Shown here one piece after another: positions 7,984-17,323 of a DNA stretch of 64,000 bases. Source of the stretch: Nocardia takedensis NBRC 100417 (GTDB lineage: Bacteria > Actinomycetota > Actinomycetes > Mycobacteriales > Mycobacteriaceae). Below the pieces are notes generated by a model that did not search any database, was not told where the DNA came from, and saw only the letters and a list, made by a program, of their open reading frames with translations. The translations under genes were made by a program, and so were the position numbers. Where the stretch lies: contig NZ_BAGG01000103.1 in assembly GCF_000308695.1 (NCBI RefSeq), forward strand, positions 47,854 to 111,853, read 5' to 3'. Position 1 is the first letter of the stretch. The number at the start of each line of letters is the position of its first letter.

Positions 7984-9242
7984 TGTTGTCCCAGGATCTC
8001 GTCGATTTCAGCCGGATCGAGCGAGGACGCCCGCGCCGCGCCGCGCAGCACCCGGTTGCCGCCGCGTTCCAGCAGCGCCGACACCTTGCCCCAGGCGGGC
8101 GTGATCGGCAGCGGCCGTGAATGATTCGGCCCCTCGGTCAGGACAGACAGGTTCTCGACGTCGCGGTGCGCTTCGGCGAAACCCGGCGAGGCCATCGCCG
8201 AACGCAGGACCGGCACGAACAGCCCCGAGCGCGCCACGATCGCCTGCCCTTCCGGTCCGGTGGCGAATTTCACGAATTCCCACGCCTGTTCGATACGGGG
8301 GCTGTCGGCCGCGATGGCCAAGCCGGTGCAACCGACATCGGTGATCGCGCCGGGGCCGCCGTGCGGTCCCACGGGCAGCACCGTCAGGTCGATGTCGCGA
8401 TCGTCGCCGGCGAATTCGGAGTAGAGCCAGTGCCCGCCCAGCGCCATCGCGGCCCGGCCGTTGCGGAACAGGTCGGGGGCCGACATCGACTGCTGATCGA
8501 CGGGGCGCGGGGCGACGCGGTGGCGCACCGCCAGGTCGGCGTAGAACTGGAAGCCCGCCGCGAAGCGCGGGTCGGCGAGGTTGGCGCGGGTGGGGCTCAC
8601 CGGCGGGACGAACCAGGGCGCGCCGTTGTTCATGCCGAAACAGGCCGCCGAGAAGTACGGAACCCAGGCGTCCACGAAACCCCACCGCTCGTCACGGTGG
8701 GTGAGCGCCTCTGTCGCGTCGAGGAATTCGTCGAATGTCCACGGGGCGTCCCACCGGCCGGGCGGGCGCACGCCGGCTCGCGCGCACAGTTCCCGGTTGT
8801 AGTAGAGGAACACCCCCGACCACTGCTCGGGCAGCGCGTACTGGCCGCCCTGATAGGTGAAGGTGTCGTACAGGACCGGGAATCCGTCGCCACGCAGGGC
8901 CTCGGCATGGCCCGGATCGCGGTCGAGCAGGGTGCGCAGATCCAGCAGCACGCCGCGTTCGGCCAAGCCCGCGTACAGCAACTCCCAGGCCATCAGCACA
9001 TCGGGACAGCGCCCGCCCGCGCAGTAGGTGAGCATCTGCTGCAACGGGTCCGGCCCGGACACGATCGTGCGAATCCTGATCTCCGGGCGCCGTTTCCGGA
9101 ACTCCTCGATGATCGTCCGGCGGACCCGGGCCTCCTCGGGGCGGGCTTGGAAGAAGAAGGTCAGCGCGTCGTCGTCGCCCGCGCACCCCGCCGAGAGCAG
9201 TGGCAGCGCGAGCGCCGCACCGAGTACGGCGCGTCGACGCAC
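7980..9242 (-). CDS. Sugar ABC transporter solute-binding lipoprotein
   Basis: A 420-residue extracytoplasmic solute-binding protein of family 1. The signal peptide MRRRAVLGAALALPLLSAGC ends in a lipobox (LSAG-C20), so the mature protein is lipid-anchored outside the membrane. Twin-arginine-like basic residues precede the hydrophobic core. Body motifs such as NGRAAMALGGHWLYSEF and AWEFVKFATGPEGQ are typical of carbohydrate-binding proteins. It is the first gene of the importer operon and begins with GTG. A palindrome about 100 bases upstream is a candidate repressor site. The sugar imported is unknown. Confidence 0.93.
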   Translation of the reverse strand: MRRRAVLGAALALPLLSAGCAGDDDALTFFFQARPEEARVRRTIIEEFRKRRPEIRIRTIVSGPDPLQQMLTYCAGGRCPDVLMAWELLYAGLAERGVLLDLRTLLDRDPGHAEALRGDGFPVLYDTFTYQGGQYALPEQWSGVFLYYNRELCARAGVRPPGRWDAPWTFDEFLDATEALTHRDERWGFVDAWVPYFSAACFGMNNGAPWFVPPVSPTRANLADPRFAAGFQFYADLAVRHRVAPRPVDQQSMSAPDLFRNGRAAMALGGHWLYSEFAGDDRDIDLTVLPVGPHGGPGAITDVGCTGLAIAADSPRIEQAWEFVKFATGPEGQAIVARSGLFVPVLRSAMASPGFAEAHRDVENLSVLTEGPNHSRPLPITPAWGKVSALLERGGNRVLRGAARASSLDPAEIDEILGQQ

Positions 9243-9344
9243 CCGCGCGCCCGGCGCGGGACACGTATCGGCAACCGCCGCGCTGTGCTCCAGAACGACT
9301 CTCCTCGCGCAGGGGACGGGTCCACGGGACGGCCTCGCAGCTTA

Positions 9345-9364
9345 CTTTTGGCAATTGCCGAAAG
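9345..9364. promoter_or_regulatory. Palindromic operator candidate upstream of the sugar ABC operon
   Basis: A 20-base near-perfect palindrome (CTTT-T-GGCAATTGCC-G-AAAG, one mismatched pair) lies 103 bases before the solute-binding-protein start. Its size and symmetry fit LacI or GntR sites that control sugar operons. No such regulator gene is in the window. It could also act on the divergent cstA gene 132 bases away. Confidence 0.5.
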
Positions 9365-9495
9365 CCCGGGGACACACGGGAGAAATTCCGACCGGGACCG
9401 ATCGACGGAGGAATTCCACACGGTCGCGATCCCCCATCGGTTACGTTGACTTCGTTCGGACAACGCTCTGAAGTGCGCTACGGGAGAGTGGTCAG

Positions 9496-11760
9496 ATGGT
9501 GGCAATCGAATACCTGCGGACCGATCCGGAACTGCCGCCCGTCGGCGTGGTCGATCGCAGACCGATGAGCGCCACCGACAAAGCCGTCCTCGCCGTACTC
9601 GCCCTCCTCGGCGGTGTGGCCTGGGCGATTCTCGCGTTGGCGCGCGGGGAGAACGTCAACGCCGTCTGGATCGTCGTCGCCGCGGTGTGCACGTATGTCA
9701 TCGCCTATCGGCTCTACGCGCGCTTCATCGAATGGAAGATCACCAGACCGCGCGACGATCTGGCCACACCCGCCGAAATCCTGGAGAACGGCAAGGATTA
9801 CCTGCCGATGGACCGGCGGGTCCTCTACGGACACCATTTCGCCGCCATCGCCGGCGCCGGGCCGCTGGTCGGTCCGGTGCTCGCCGCGCAGATGGGCTAT
9901 CTGCCCGGCACCATCTGGATCGTTGTCGGCGTGGTCCTCGCGGGCGCGGTGCAGGACTACCTGGTGCTGTGGGCTTCCACGAAACGGCGCGGCCGCAGCC
10001 TCGGCCAGATGGCCCGCGACGAACTCGGCGCGGTCGGCGGCGCCGCCGCGATCGTGGCGATCCTCGTCATCATGATGATCCTGCTGGCGGTGCTGGCCCT
10101 GGTGGTCGTCAACGCGCTCGGTGAGAGCCCGTGGGGCGTGTTCTCCATCGGCATGACCATCCCCATCGCCCTGTTCATGGGCGTCTACCTGCGGTTCCTG
10201 CGGCCCGGCAAGGTCGGCGAGGTCTCCGCGATCGGCATCGTGCTGCTGCTGGCCGCGATCGTCGGCGGCGGCTGGGTCGCCGACACCGGGTGGGGCGAGG
10301 ACTGGTTCACGCTCTCGACCACCACGATCGCCTGGCTGCTCATCGCCTACGGTTTCGTCGCCTCCGTGCTGCCGGTGTGGCTGCTGCTGGCCCCGCGCGA
10401 CTACCTGTCCACGTTCATGAAGATCGGCACCATCGGACTGCTGGCCATCGGCATCCTGGTGACCATGCCGGTGCTCGAGGCGCCCGCGATCTCGAAATTC
10501 GCCGGGTCCGGCACCGGCCCCGCCTTCGCCGGCAGCCTGTTCCCGTTCCTGTTCATCACCATCGCCTGCGGCGCGCTCTCGGGATTCCACGCGCTGGTCT
10601 CCTCGGGCACCACACCGAAACTGTTGGCCAAGGAATCCCAGACGAAGATGATCGGCTACGGCGGGATGCTGATGGAATCCTTCGTCGCCGTCATGGCGAT
10701 CATCACCGCCTCGATCATCGACCAGCATCTGTATTTCGGCATGAACGCACCCGCCGCGCTCACCGGCGGCACCCCGGAAACCGCCGCCGCGTACACGAAT
10801 TCACTCGGCCTGTCCGGACCGCCCGCCACCCCGGCCGATTTCGCGCAGACCGCCGCCGACGTCGGCGAGACCTCGATCATCTCGCGCACCGGCGGCGCCC
10901 CGACGCTGGCCATCGGCATCTCCCAGGTGTTCTCCGAATTCCTGGGCGGCGCGAGCATGAAATCGTTCTGGTACCACTTCGCGATCATGTTCGAGGCGCT
11001 GTTCATCCTCACCACGATCGACGCGGGCACCCGTGTCGCCCGATTCATCGTCTCCGACGCGCTCGGCAATTTCGGTGGGCCGCTGCGCAAATTCAAGGAC
11101 CCGTCGTGGCGGGTCGGGGCGTGGCTGTGCTCGCTGGTCGTGGTGGCCGCGTGGGGGTCGGTGCTGCTGATGGGCGTCAACGATCCCTTCGGCGGGATCA
11201 ACGCGCTCTATCCGCTGTTCGGCATCGCCAACCAACTGTTGGCCGCGGTGGCGCTGACGGTCGTGCTGACCATCGTCGTGAAGAAGGGGTTGGTGAAATA
11301 CGCCTGGATTCCCGGCATTCCGCTGGTCTGGGATCTGGTGGTGACGATGACCGCCTCGTGGCAGAAGATCTTCTCCGCCGACCCGAAACTCGGCTACTGG
11401 AAACAACATAGCCTGTGTCAGGCGGCGAAGGACGCGGGGAAAGGCTGTCTGACGGCCAAACCGGATCAGGTCGATACCGCCCTGCGCAACACCTTCATCC
11501 AGGGCACGCTCTCGATCGTGTTCGCGGTGCTCGTCCTGGTCGTGGCCGTGGTCGGCGCGGTCGTGTGCGCGCGGGCGCTGCGGTCGGGCGGATCGACGAC
11601 GACCGAATCGCCGGAGGAACCGTCGGCGATCTTCGCGCCGAGCGGGTTCCTGGCGACCAAGGCCGAGCGCGACGTGCAGAAACAGTGGGACGCGCTGATC
11701 GAGGCCGGTACGGTGCGCGCGCCTGGGGCCGCGGAGAAGGTCGCGGAGAAGGCGGAATGA
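9496..11760 (+). CDS. cstA: Carbon starvation protein CstA, pyruvate/peptide transporter
   Basis: A 754-residue polytopic membrane protein of the CstA family, which in enterobacteria imports pyruvate and peptides during carbon starvation. The family core is clear: GHHFAAIAGAGPLVGPVLAAQ near residue 115, GALSGFHALVSSGTTPKL near residue 358, and LFGIANQLLAAVALT near residue 575. Many transmembrane helices are visible along the chain. The start at 9496 is ATG within GTCAGATGGTGGC, preceded by GGGAGA. A small YbdD-type gene overlaps its stop codon, as in many CstA loci. Confidence 0.95.
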   Translation: MVAIEYLRTDPELPPVGVVDRRPMSATDKAVLAVLALLGGVAWAILALARGENVNAVWIVVAAVCTYVIAYRLYARFIEWKITRPRDDLATPAEILENGKDYLPMDRRVLYGHHFAAIAGAGPLVGPVLAAQMGYLPGTIWIVVGVVLAGAVQDYLVLWASTKRRGRSLGQMARDELGAVGGAAAIVAILVIMMILLAVLALVVVNALGESPWGVFSIGMTIPIALFMGVYLRFLRPGKVGEVSAIGIVLLLAAIVGGGWVADTGWGEDWFTLSTTTIAWLLIAYGFVASVLPVWLLLAPRDYLSTFMKIGTIGLLAIGILVTMPVLEAPAISKFAGSGTGPAFAGSLFPFLFITIACGALSGFHALVSSGTTPKLLAKESQTKMIGYGGMLMESFVAVMAIITASIIDQHLYFGMNAPAALTGGTPETAAAYTNSLGLSGPPATPADFAQTAADVGETSIISRTGGAPTLAIGISQVFSEFLGGASMKSFWYHFAIMFEALFILTTIDAGTRVARFIVSDALGNFGGPLRKFKDPSWRVGAWLCSLVVVAAWGSVLLMGVNDPFGGINALYPLFGIANQLLAAVALTVVLTIVVKKGLVKYAWIPGIPLVWDLVVTMTASWQKIFSADPKLGYWKQHSLCQAAKDAGKGCLTAKPDQVDTALRNTFIQGTLSIVFAVLVLVVAVVGAVVCARALRSGGSTTTESPEEPSAIFAPSGFLATKAERDVQKQWDALIEAGTVRAPGAAEKVAEKAE

Positions 11761-11972
11761 GCGAGGTCGCGCGGGTGGGTTTCGCACGTCTCCGCACGGC
11801 CGCGCGTGGTGTCACCTGGTGGTTCAGTTCGGTGCTCGGCGGTCAGGACTACCGTCGCTACGTCGAACACCTGCGGCGCAGACATCCGGGACGCCCGATT
11901 CCCAGCGAGCGCGAGTACTGGCGCGAACGCTGGGCCGAGGCCGATCGGAATCCGCAGCAACGCTGCTGTTGA
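11757..11972 (+). CDS. YbdD/YjiX family small protein (CstA accessory)
   Basis: A 71-residue basic protein ending in PNPQQRCC-type sequence. The core QDYRRYVEHLRRRHP and PIPSEREYWRERW is the conserved YbdD/YjiX signature. The ATG overlaps the cstA stop (ATGA), which argues for translational coupling and for this start over the longer open frame. In E. coli the equivalent proteins are needed for CstA or BtsT transport activity, so it is probably an accessory subunit of the transporter. Confidence 0.9.
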   Translation: MSEVARVGFARLRTAARGVTWWFSSVLGGQDYRRYVEHLRRRHPGRPIPSEREYWRERWAEADRNPQQRCC

Positions 11973-12062
11973 GACCGGAGATTGCCCCCGAATCCCCGGC
12001 GACAACCCTACGTGTCCGAAACCCGCTAGCACGGCCGCGCGCGAGCTGACATTGTTGATTAC

Positions 12063-13607
12063 GTGACGATCACGGCGTTGGATTTCGAGCGGTGTTATCG
12101 AGCGGTGTCGACGCGCGACTCGCGCTTCGACGGGCAATTCTTCACGGCGGTACGGACCACCGGGATCTATTGCCGCCCTTCGTGCCCGGCCATCACCCCC
12201 AAGCGCTCCAACGTCACCTTCTTACCCACCGCGGCGGCCGCCCAGCACGCGGGATACCGCGCCTGCCGCCGCTGCCTGCCCGACGCCGCCCCCGGCTCCC
12301 CGCTGTGGAACACCAGGGCCGACCTCGCCGCCCGGGCCATGCGCCTGATCGGCGACGGGGTCATCGAACGCGGCGGCGTGCCAGCGCTGGCCGCCACCCT
12401 CGGCTACTCGCAGCGACAACTCACCCGGGTCCTGACCACCGAACTCGGCGCGGGGCCGCTGGCCCTGGCCCGCGCCCACCGCGCCCACACCGCGCGGTTG
12501 CTCATCCAGACCACCGCGATGCCCATGTCCGACATCGCGTTCGCGGCGGGCTTCGCCAGCATCCGCCAGTTCAACGACACCGTCCGCGAGGTCTTCGCGG
12601 TCAGCCCCACCACCATGCGCACCGAAGCGCAGCGGGCCCGTCGCGACACCGCCCCCGCGCAGGCCACCAACGGCTCGCTCACCCTGCGGCTCCCCTACCG
12701 CGAACCCCTGGACCGATCCTGGCTGGAATGGTTCCTCTCCGCCCACGTCGCCCCCGGCATGGAACTGTGGGAAGACCACGCCTACACCCGCACCCTGCGC
12801 ACCCCGCTCGGGCACGCCACCACCCGCCTGAGCTTCCAGCGCGACCACGTGCGCGCCGAACTCGCCCTGCACGACATGCGCGACCTCGCGCCCACCGTCG
12901 CCCGACTGCGGCATCTGCTCGACCTCGACGCCGACCCGGTCGGCATCGACGAAGTCCTCGGTGTACTGCCCCGCCACACCGAGCCCGAAGACCTCGACGG
13001 TGAACAACTGCCCGACGCGGGCACCGCGCCCGCCACCGAAGAACCGCCGCACGTGGACGACGCCCGCAGACCGCTGTTCAGCCCCGGCATCCGGGTTCCC
13101 GGCTGCCTCGACGGCCACGAACTGCTGCTGCGCACCATGATCGGGCAGCAGATCTCGGTCTCGGCCGCCGCCACCCACACCGCGCGCCTGGTCGACGCGC
13201 TCGGCGAAACCGTCGACGGACCCGTCCCCCGACTGTTCCCCACCGCCGCCGCCATCGCCGAACGCGGCATGGACGTCCTCACCGGCCCCGGACGGCGGGT
13301 ACGCTCCATCGTCGGCGCGGCCACCGCCCTGGCCACCGGCGACCTGCAACTGCATCCGGGCCGCACCGCCGCCGACCTGCGCCGCGACCTGCTCGCGCTG
13401 GAAGGCGTCGGCCCGTGGACCGCCGACTACGTCACCATGCGGTTGCTCGCCGACCCCGACATCCTGCTCGGCACCGACCTGGTCGTGCGCCAAGGCGCGA
13501 CCCTGCTCGGCGTCGACCTCACCGACACTGCCCGCTGGGCCCCGTGGCGGTCCTACCTGTCCATGCACCTGTGGAAGGCCGCGCTGGCCGGACGCGCCGC
13601 GCGCTGA
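12063..13607 (+). CDS. Ada-type regulator fused to AlkA 3-methyladenine DNA glycosylase
   Basis: A 514-residue fusion protein. Residues 1-75 form the Ada zinc/methyl-acceptor domain with C37, C41, C68 and C71 (GIYCRPSC and ACRRC). An AraC-type helix-turn-helix follows (about 95-190). The C-terminal half is AlkA: an AlkA N-terminal fold, then the helix-hairpin-helix glycosylase with LLRTMIGQQISVSAA and LEGVGPWTADYVTMRLL, and the catalytic Asp probably in LLGTDLVVRQ. It excises alkylated bases and may sense methyl-phosphotriesters. The start is GTG. The O6-methylguanine transferase gene follows 26 bases downstream, giving an alkylation-repair operon. Confidence 0.95.
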   Translation: MTITALDFERCYRAVSTRDSRFDGQFFTAVRTTGIYCRPSCPAITPKRSNVTFLPTAAAAQHAGYRACRRCLPDAAPGSPLWNTRADLAARAMRLIGDGVIERGGVPALAATLGYSQRQLTRVLTTELGAGPLALARAHRAHTARLLIQTTAMPMSDIAFAAGFASIRQFNDTVREVFAVSPTTMRTEAQRARRDTAPAQATNGSLTLRLPYREPLDRSWLEWFLSAHVAPGMELWEDHAYTRTLRTPLGHATTRLSFQRDHVRAELALHDMRDLAPTVARLRHLLDLDADPVGIDEVLGVLPRHTEPEDLDGEQLPDAGTAPATEEPPHVDDARRPLFSPGIRVPGCLDGHELLLRTMIGQQISVSAAATHTARLVDALGETVDGPVPRLFPTAAAIAERGMDVLTGPGRRVRSIVGAATALATGDLQLHPGRTAADLRRDLLALEGVGPWTADYVTMRLLADPDILLGTDLVVRQGATLLGVDLTDTARWAPWRSYLSMHLWKAALAGRAAR

Positions 13608-13633
13608 CCCACCCGAACCGAAAGGCGAGCACC

Positions 13634-14140
13634 ATGACCCGCACCGCGGACTACACCACCCTCACCACCCCCATCGGCCCGTTCACCGCCCTCGCCGACA
13701 GCGACGGCGCGGTCCTCGCCTCCGGGTGGACCGCCGACGCCGAGAACCTGCGCACCCTCGTCCACCCGCGCCTGCGCCCCACCGACCTGCGCGAACGCCC
13801 CGACCTCGGAGCCATCGGCGACGCCGTGACGGCCTACCACCGCGGCGAGGTCACCGCCATCGACGACATCCCCGTCGCCCAACACTCCGGCGAATTCCTC
13901 CTGCACGCCTGGACGATCCTGCGCAAGATCCCCGCGGGCGACCCGGTCACCTACACCGAATTCGCCGCCGTCGCGGGCTGCCCCGCCGCCACCCGCGCCG
14001 CCGCCAACGCCTGCGCCCGCAACGCCGCCGCCCTGTTCGTCCCCTGCCACCGCGTCATCCGCATCGGCGGCGCACTCGGCGGCTTCCGCTGGGGCCTGCC
14101 CGCCAAACAATGGCTCCTCGCCCACGAACACCGCGCCTGA
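13634..14140 (+). CDS. ogt: O6-alkylguanine-DNA alkyltransferase
   Basis: A 168-residue methylated-DNA-[protein]-cysteine S-methyltransferase, which removes O6-alkyl groups from guanine by suicide transfer to its own cysteine. The active site PCHRVIR is near residue 137. The helix-turn-helix Arg-finger region (TRAAANACARN) precedes it, and GALGGFRWGLPAKQWLL follows. ATG at 13634 was taken over the longer open frame because the protein then has family length and the start lies after the alkA stop. It acts with the upstream Ada-AlkA fusion. Confidence 0.96.
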   Translation: MTRTADYTTLTTPIGPFTALADSDGAVLASGWTADAENLRTLVHPRLRPTDLRERPDLGAIGDAVTAYHRGEVTAIDDIPVAQHSGEFLLHAWTILRKIPAGDPVTYTEFAAVAGCPAATRAAANACARNAAALFVPCHRVIRIGGALGGFRWGLPAKQWLLAHEHRA

Positions 14141-14202
14141 AACCTCGATGCTGCGGGCGGGGGACCACACTCCCGCCCGAAGACTCGGCGGAAACCTCCG
14201 GG

Positions 14203-17200
14203 TCAGGCGACGGTGGATTTCAGGTGGGAGCCCTCGCGGCCGCGGATGACGTGGAGGCGGCTGGGAATGCGTTGGCGCATCTCGTCCACGTGGCTGACTA
14301 TGCCGACCACCCGACCGCCCGCGCGGAGTTCGTCCAGGACGCCCATGACGGCGTCGAGGGTGTCGGAGTCGAGGCTGCCGAAACCCTCGTCGATGAACAA
14401 GGTGTCCAGGCGTAGCCCGCCGGATTCGGCGGCCACGGTGTCGGCCAGGCCCAGGGCCAAGGACAGCGAGGCCATGAAGGTCTCGCCGCCGGAGAGGGTT
14501 TTGGCGGGGCGGATCGCACCGGTGTAGTCGTCGCGGATGTCGAGACCGAGGCCGCCGCGGCGGCCGTACTTGCCCGCGCGGTCGGTGTGGACGAATTCGT
14601 AACGGCCACCCGACATTCGGCGCAGTCGCACGGAACCGGCGACCGCGACTTCCTCCAGGCGCGCGGCGAGAACGTAGGAGCGCAACGACATCCGGCGGTT
14701 GTTCTCGCCGCGCCCCGCCACCACCTCGGCCAGCGCGGCGAGTTCGGTGTGGGCGCGGCGCAGCGGGGCGATGTGGTCCAGCGCGGCCCACAGTTGCGCG
14801 CCCAGATCCTCGAGTTGGCTCACCCGTCGGGTGGCCTCGGCGTGCGTGGCGACGGCGGCTTCCAACGCGGCCTGCGCCGCGGCCTCGGCGCCGTCCACCT
14901 CGGCGAGGTCCCGCGGTGCCTCGGCTTCGGCCGCCCTGGACTCGGGGTCGGCGAGCACGCTTTCCGCGCGCACCCGGTCCTCCTCGGCGGCGCGCAGTTC
15001 GGTGTCGATCTCGTCCTGGCGGCGCTGCGGGCGCGCCGCCTCGGCCACGACCGCCGCGTACGCCTTGAGCAGGGTCAGTTCCTCCCCCGCCACGGCACGG
15101 ACGTCGGCGGTGAAACCGGCCGCGTTCGCGGCACTCTCGACCCGGGCGGCGACCGCGACGACATGGTCGGCGGCGGCCACGGCCGCGTCGCGGGCGGAGC
15201 GGAACGCGCTCGCCGCGCCGACGAGGGCGTCCAGTCGGCGACGGCGGGCGGCGATGTCACGGTCGGCGCCCGCCGCGGCGCGCAATCGGTCGGTGATCTC
15301 GGTCAGGCGGGCTTCGGTCGACGCGATCCCGGTGGCGATCGCACCGCGCCGGTTCTCGGCGGCGCTCACCTCCTCGCCCAGTTCGGCGTCCGCGCCGCGC
15401 AGGCGGGTCAGATCGGCGGTGCAGGCGTCGACCAGTTCGGCGCTCTCGGCGGCATCGGTGTAGCGGTCGGCGGCGGCGCGACGCCGCGCGGCCAGATCGA
15501 CCGGATCGGCGTCACCGCCCACCGCTTTGAGGTTCTCGATCCGCACTTCGAGGGCGTTGATGCGGTTCTGGACGTCGTCGCGGGCCGTCTCCGCCGCCCG
15601 CTCGGCGGTGATCGCGGCCTGCTCGGCCTCTTTTGAGACCTGTTCGGCGGCGGGCGTCGCGGGAGCGGGATGCTCGGCCGACCCGCACACCGCGCACGGC
15701 TCCCCCGCGACCAACTGACCGGCCAGTTCGGCCGCCATGCCCGCCAGTCGACGTTCCCGCAGCGCGAGCACCCGTTCGCGCGCGTCGTTGTGCGCGGACC
15801 TGGCGGTTTCGAGTTCGACTCGGGCGCGGTCGAGTTCGGGACGGCGGCGAGCCAGGTCCACCGCCGCGTCGGCGGCCGTGCGCAACCGTTCGAGTTCGGC
15901 GGCCAAGGCGGGTGCGGTGGCCGCGGCGGCGGTCGCCTCGCGCAGGCGGACCTCGGCCGTGGCGATGGCCGCGGGCAGCGCCGCCCGGCGGCGGGTCGAC
16001 TCGGCGATGCGCGCCGCGAGTCGCTCGTCCTCGGCCCGTGCCTGCGCGAGGTCGGCGGACAACCGCGGGGCCGCCTCGGCATCGCCGCGCACCTCGTCCA
16101 ACGCGCCCGAGCGGGCACTCCACCGGCGAATCACCGCGTCGACATCGGCGTCGGCACGCAGCACCGGATTCGCTGAATCGGTTGCCTCCGCGAGCAATTC
16201 GGCGCCACCGAGATCGGCGGCCTCCGGCGCGAGGACAGCGGACACCAACCGCGCCTCGGCCTCGTCCCGTTGCGTCTGTCGCTGTCTGCTCGCCACCACC
16301 ACCGTGCGCGCCTCGTCGATGGCCTCGGCGACGGGTTGGGCGCGGCGGGCCAGTTCCAGTTCGGCGGTCAGCGCGGCGCGGTGGGCGGAACCCGCGGCAT
16401 AGCGATCGAGGAATCCTCGCGCATCCGCGATCCGCGCGCGTTGCCGCGCCAGTCGACGGTGTCGTTCGGCGTGGGAGCGGGCCTCGGCGGCCGCGACCCG
16501 GTGACGTTCCCAGTCGGCGGTGACCGTGGTCAGTTCGGCGCGCGCCGCCGCGAGCAGTTCCTGCGACCACACCTCGGCCTCGCCGGGCGCGACGGCCTCG
16601 GTGACATGCCGGTCCGCCGCGATGGCGACCTTGTCGATGAGCCGGTCGATCGCGTCGCCGCGCACCTTCATCTCGGCTTCCGACGCGCGCTTGCGTTCGG
16701 TCAACCATTGTTCGGCGTCACCGAATCGACGTGTGTCGAACAGCTTTTCGAGCAGTCGTTCGCGATCCTCGTTCTCCGCGCGCAGGAATTTCGCGAAATC
16801 GCCCTGGGGCAGCAGCACGACCTGGAAGAACTGGTCGGCGCTCATCCCGAGCAGGCGGATGATCTCGTCGCCGATGTCGGTGAGCCGCGACAAGTTGACC
16901 CCGCGGCCGTCCAACCATTCCAGGGTGGCGGACGGGTTCTCCTTGACGAAGCCGTTCTTCGCGCGCTTGCTGGGCCGGTGGAATTCCGGTGTGCGGACCA
17001 ACCGGACCCGACGGCCGCCCAGGGTGGCCTCGAGTTCCACGCGCGGCGGGGTGCGCTCGTCGGCGTGATCGGAGTGCAGACGTTTGCTCTCCCCGCGCGC
17101 GCCGGGGACGCTGCCGTAGAGGGCGAAGGCGATGGCGTCCAGGACCGTGGTCTTGCCCGCGCCGGTCCGCCCGTGCAGCAGGAACAGGCCGTCGGCCCCG

Positions 17201-17274
17201 AGTTGGTCGAAGTCGATGACGGTGGGCGCGGCGAACGGACCGAACGCCGTCATCTCCAACCGGTGCAGTCTCAT
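14203..17274 (-). CDS. sbcC: Exonuclease subunit SbcC (Rad50-like)
   Basis: A 1023-residue SMC/Rad50-type ATPase. The Walker A motif HGRTGAGKTTVLDAIAFALYG is at about residues 34-54. The middle is a long Ala/Arg/Glu-rich coiled coil with the zinc hook CAVCGS at its apex (about residue 530). The C-terminus has the signature TLSGGETFMASLSLALGLAD and Walker B LDTLFIDEGFGSLD. With SbcD it cleaves DNA hairpins and processes ends. The ATG at 17274 (MRLHRLEMTAFGPFA) is the natural start; the open frame continues into sbcD but without similarity. It follows sbcD by 49 bases. Confidence 0.96.
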   Translation of the reverse strand: MRLHRLEMTAFGPFAAPTVIDFDQLGADGLFLLHGRTGAGKTTVLDAIAFALYGSVPGARGESKRLHSDHADERTPPRVELEATLGGRRVRLVRTPEFHRPSKRAKNGFVKENPSATLEWLDGRGVNLSRLTDIGDEIIRLLGMSADQFFQVVLLPQGDFAKFLRAENEDRERLLEKLFDTRRFGDAEQWLTERKRASEAEMKVRGDAIDRLIDKVAIAADRHVTEAVAPGEAEVWSQELLAAARAELTTVTADWERHRVAAAEARSHAERHRRLARQRARIADARGFLDRYAAGSAHRAALTAELELARRAQPVAEAIDEARTVVVASRQRQTQRDEAEARLVSAVLAPEAADLGGAELLAEATDSANPVLRADADVDAVIRRWSARSGALDEVRGDAEAAPRLSADLAQARAEDERLAARIAESTRRRAALPAAIATAEVRLREATAAAATAPALAAELERLRTAADAAVDLARRRPELDRARVELETARSAHNDARERVLALRERRLAGMAAELAGQLVAGEPCAVCGSAEHPAPATPAAEQVSKEAEQAAITAERAAETARDDVQNRINALEVRIENLKAVGGDADPVDLAARRRAAADRYTDAAESAELVDACTADLTRLRGADAELGEEVSAAENRRGAIATGIASTEARLTEITDRLRAAAGADRDIAARRRRLDALVGAASAFRSARDAAVAAADHVVAVAARVESAANAAGFTADVRAVAGEELTLLKAYAAVVAEAARPQRRQDEIDTELRAAEEDRVRAESVLADPESRAAEAEAPRDLAEVDGAEAAAQAALEAAVATHAEATRRVSQLEDLGAQLWAALDHIAPLRRAHTELAALAEVVAGRGENNRRMSLRSYVLAARLEEVAVAGSVRLRRMSGGRYEFVHTDRAGKYGRRGGLGLDIRDDYTGAIRPAKTLSGGETFMASLSLALGLADTVAAESGGLRLDTLFIDEGFGSLDSDTLDAVMGVLDELRAGGRVVGIVSHVDEMRQRIPSRLHVIRGREGSHLKSTVA

Positions 17275-17323
17275 ACGCGCCCCTTCCCCGTGCACCGCCG
17301 CATGGCGTACCCCCGTTCGGTGT

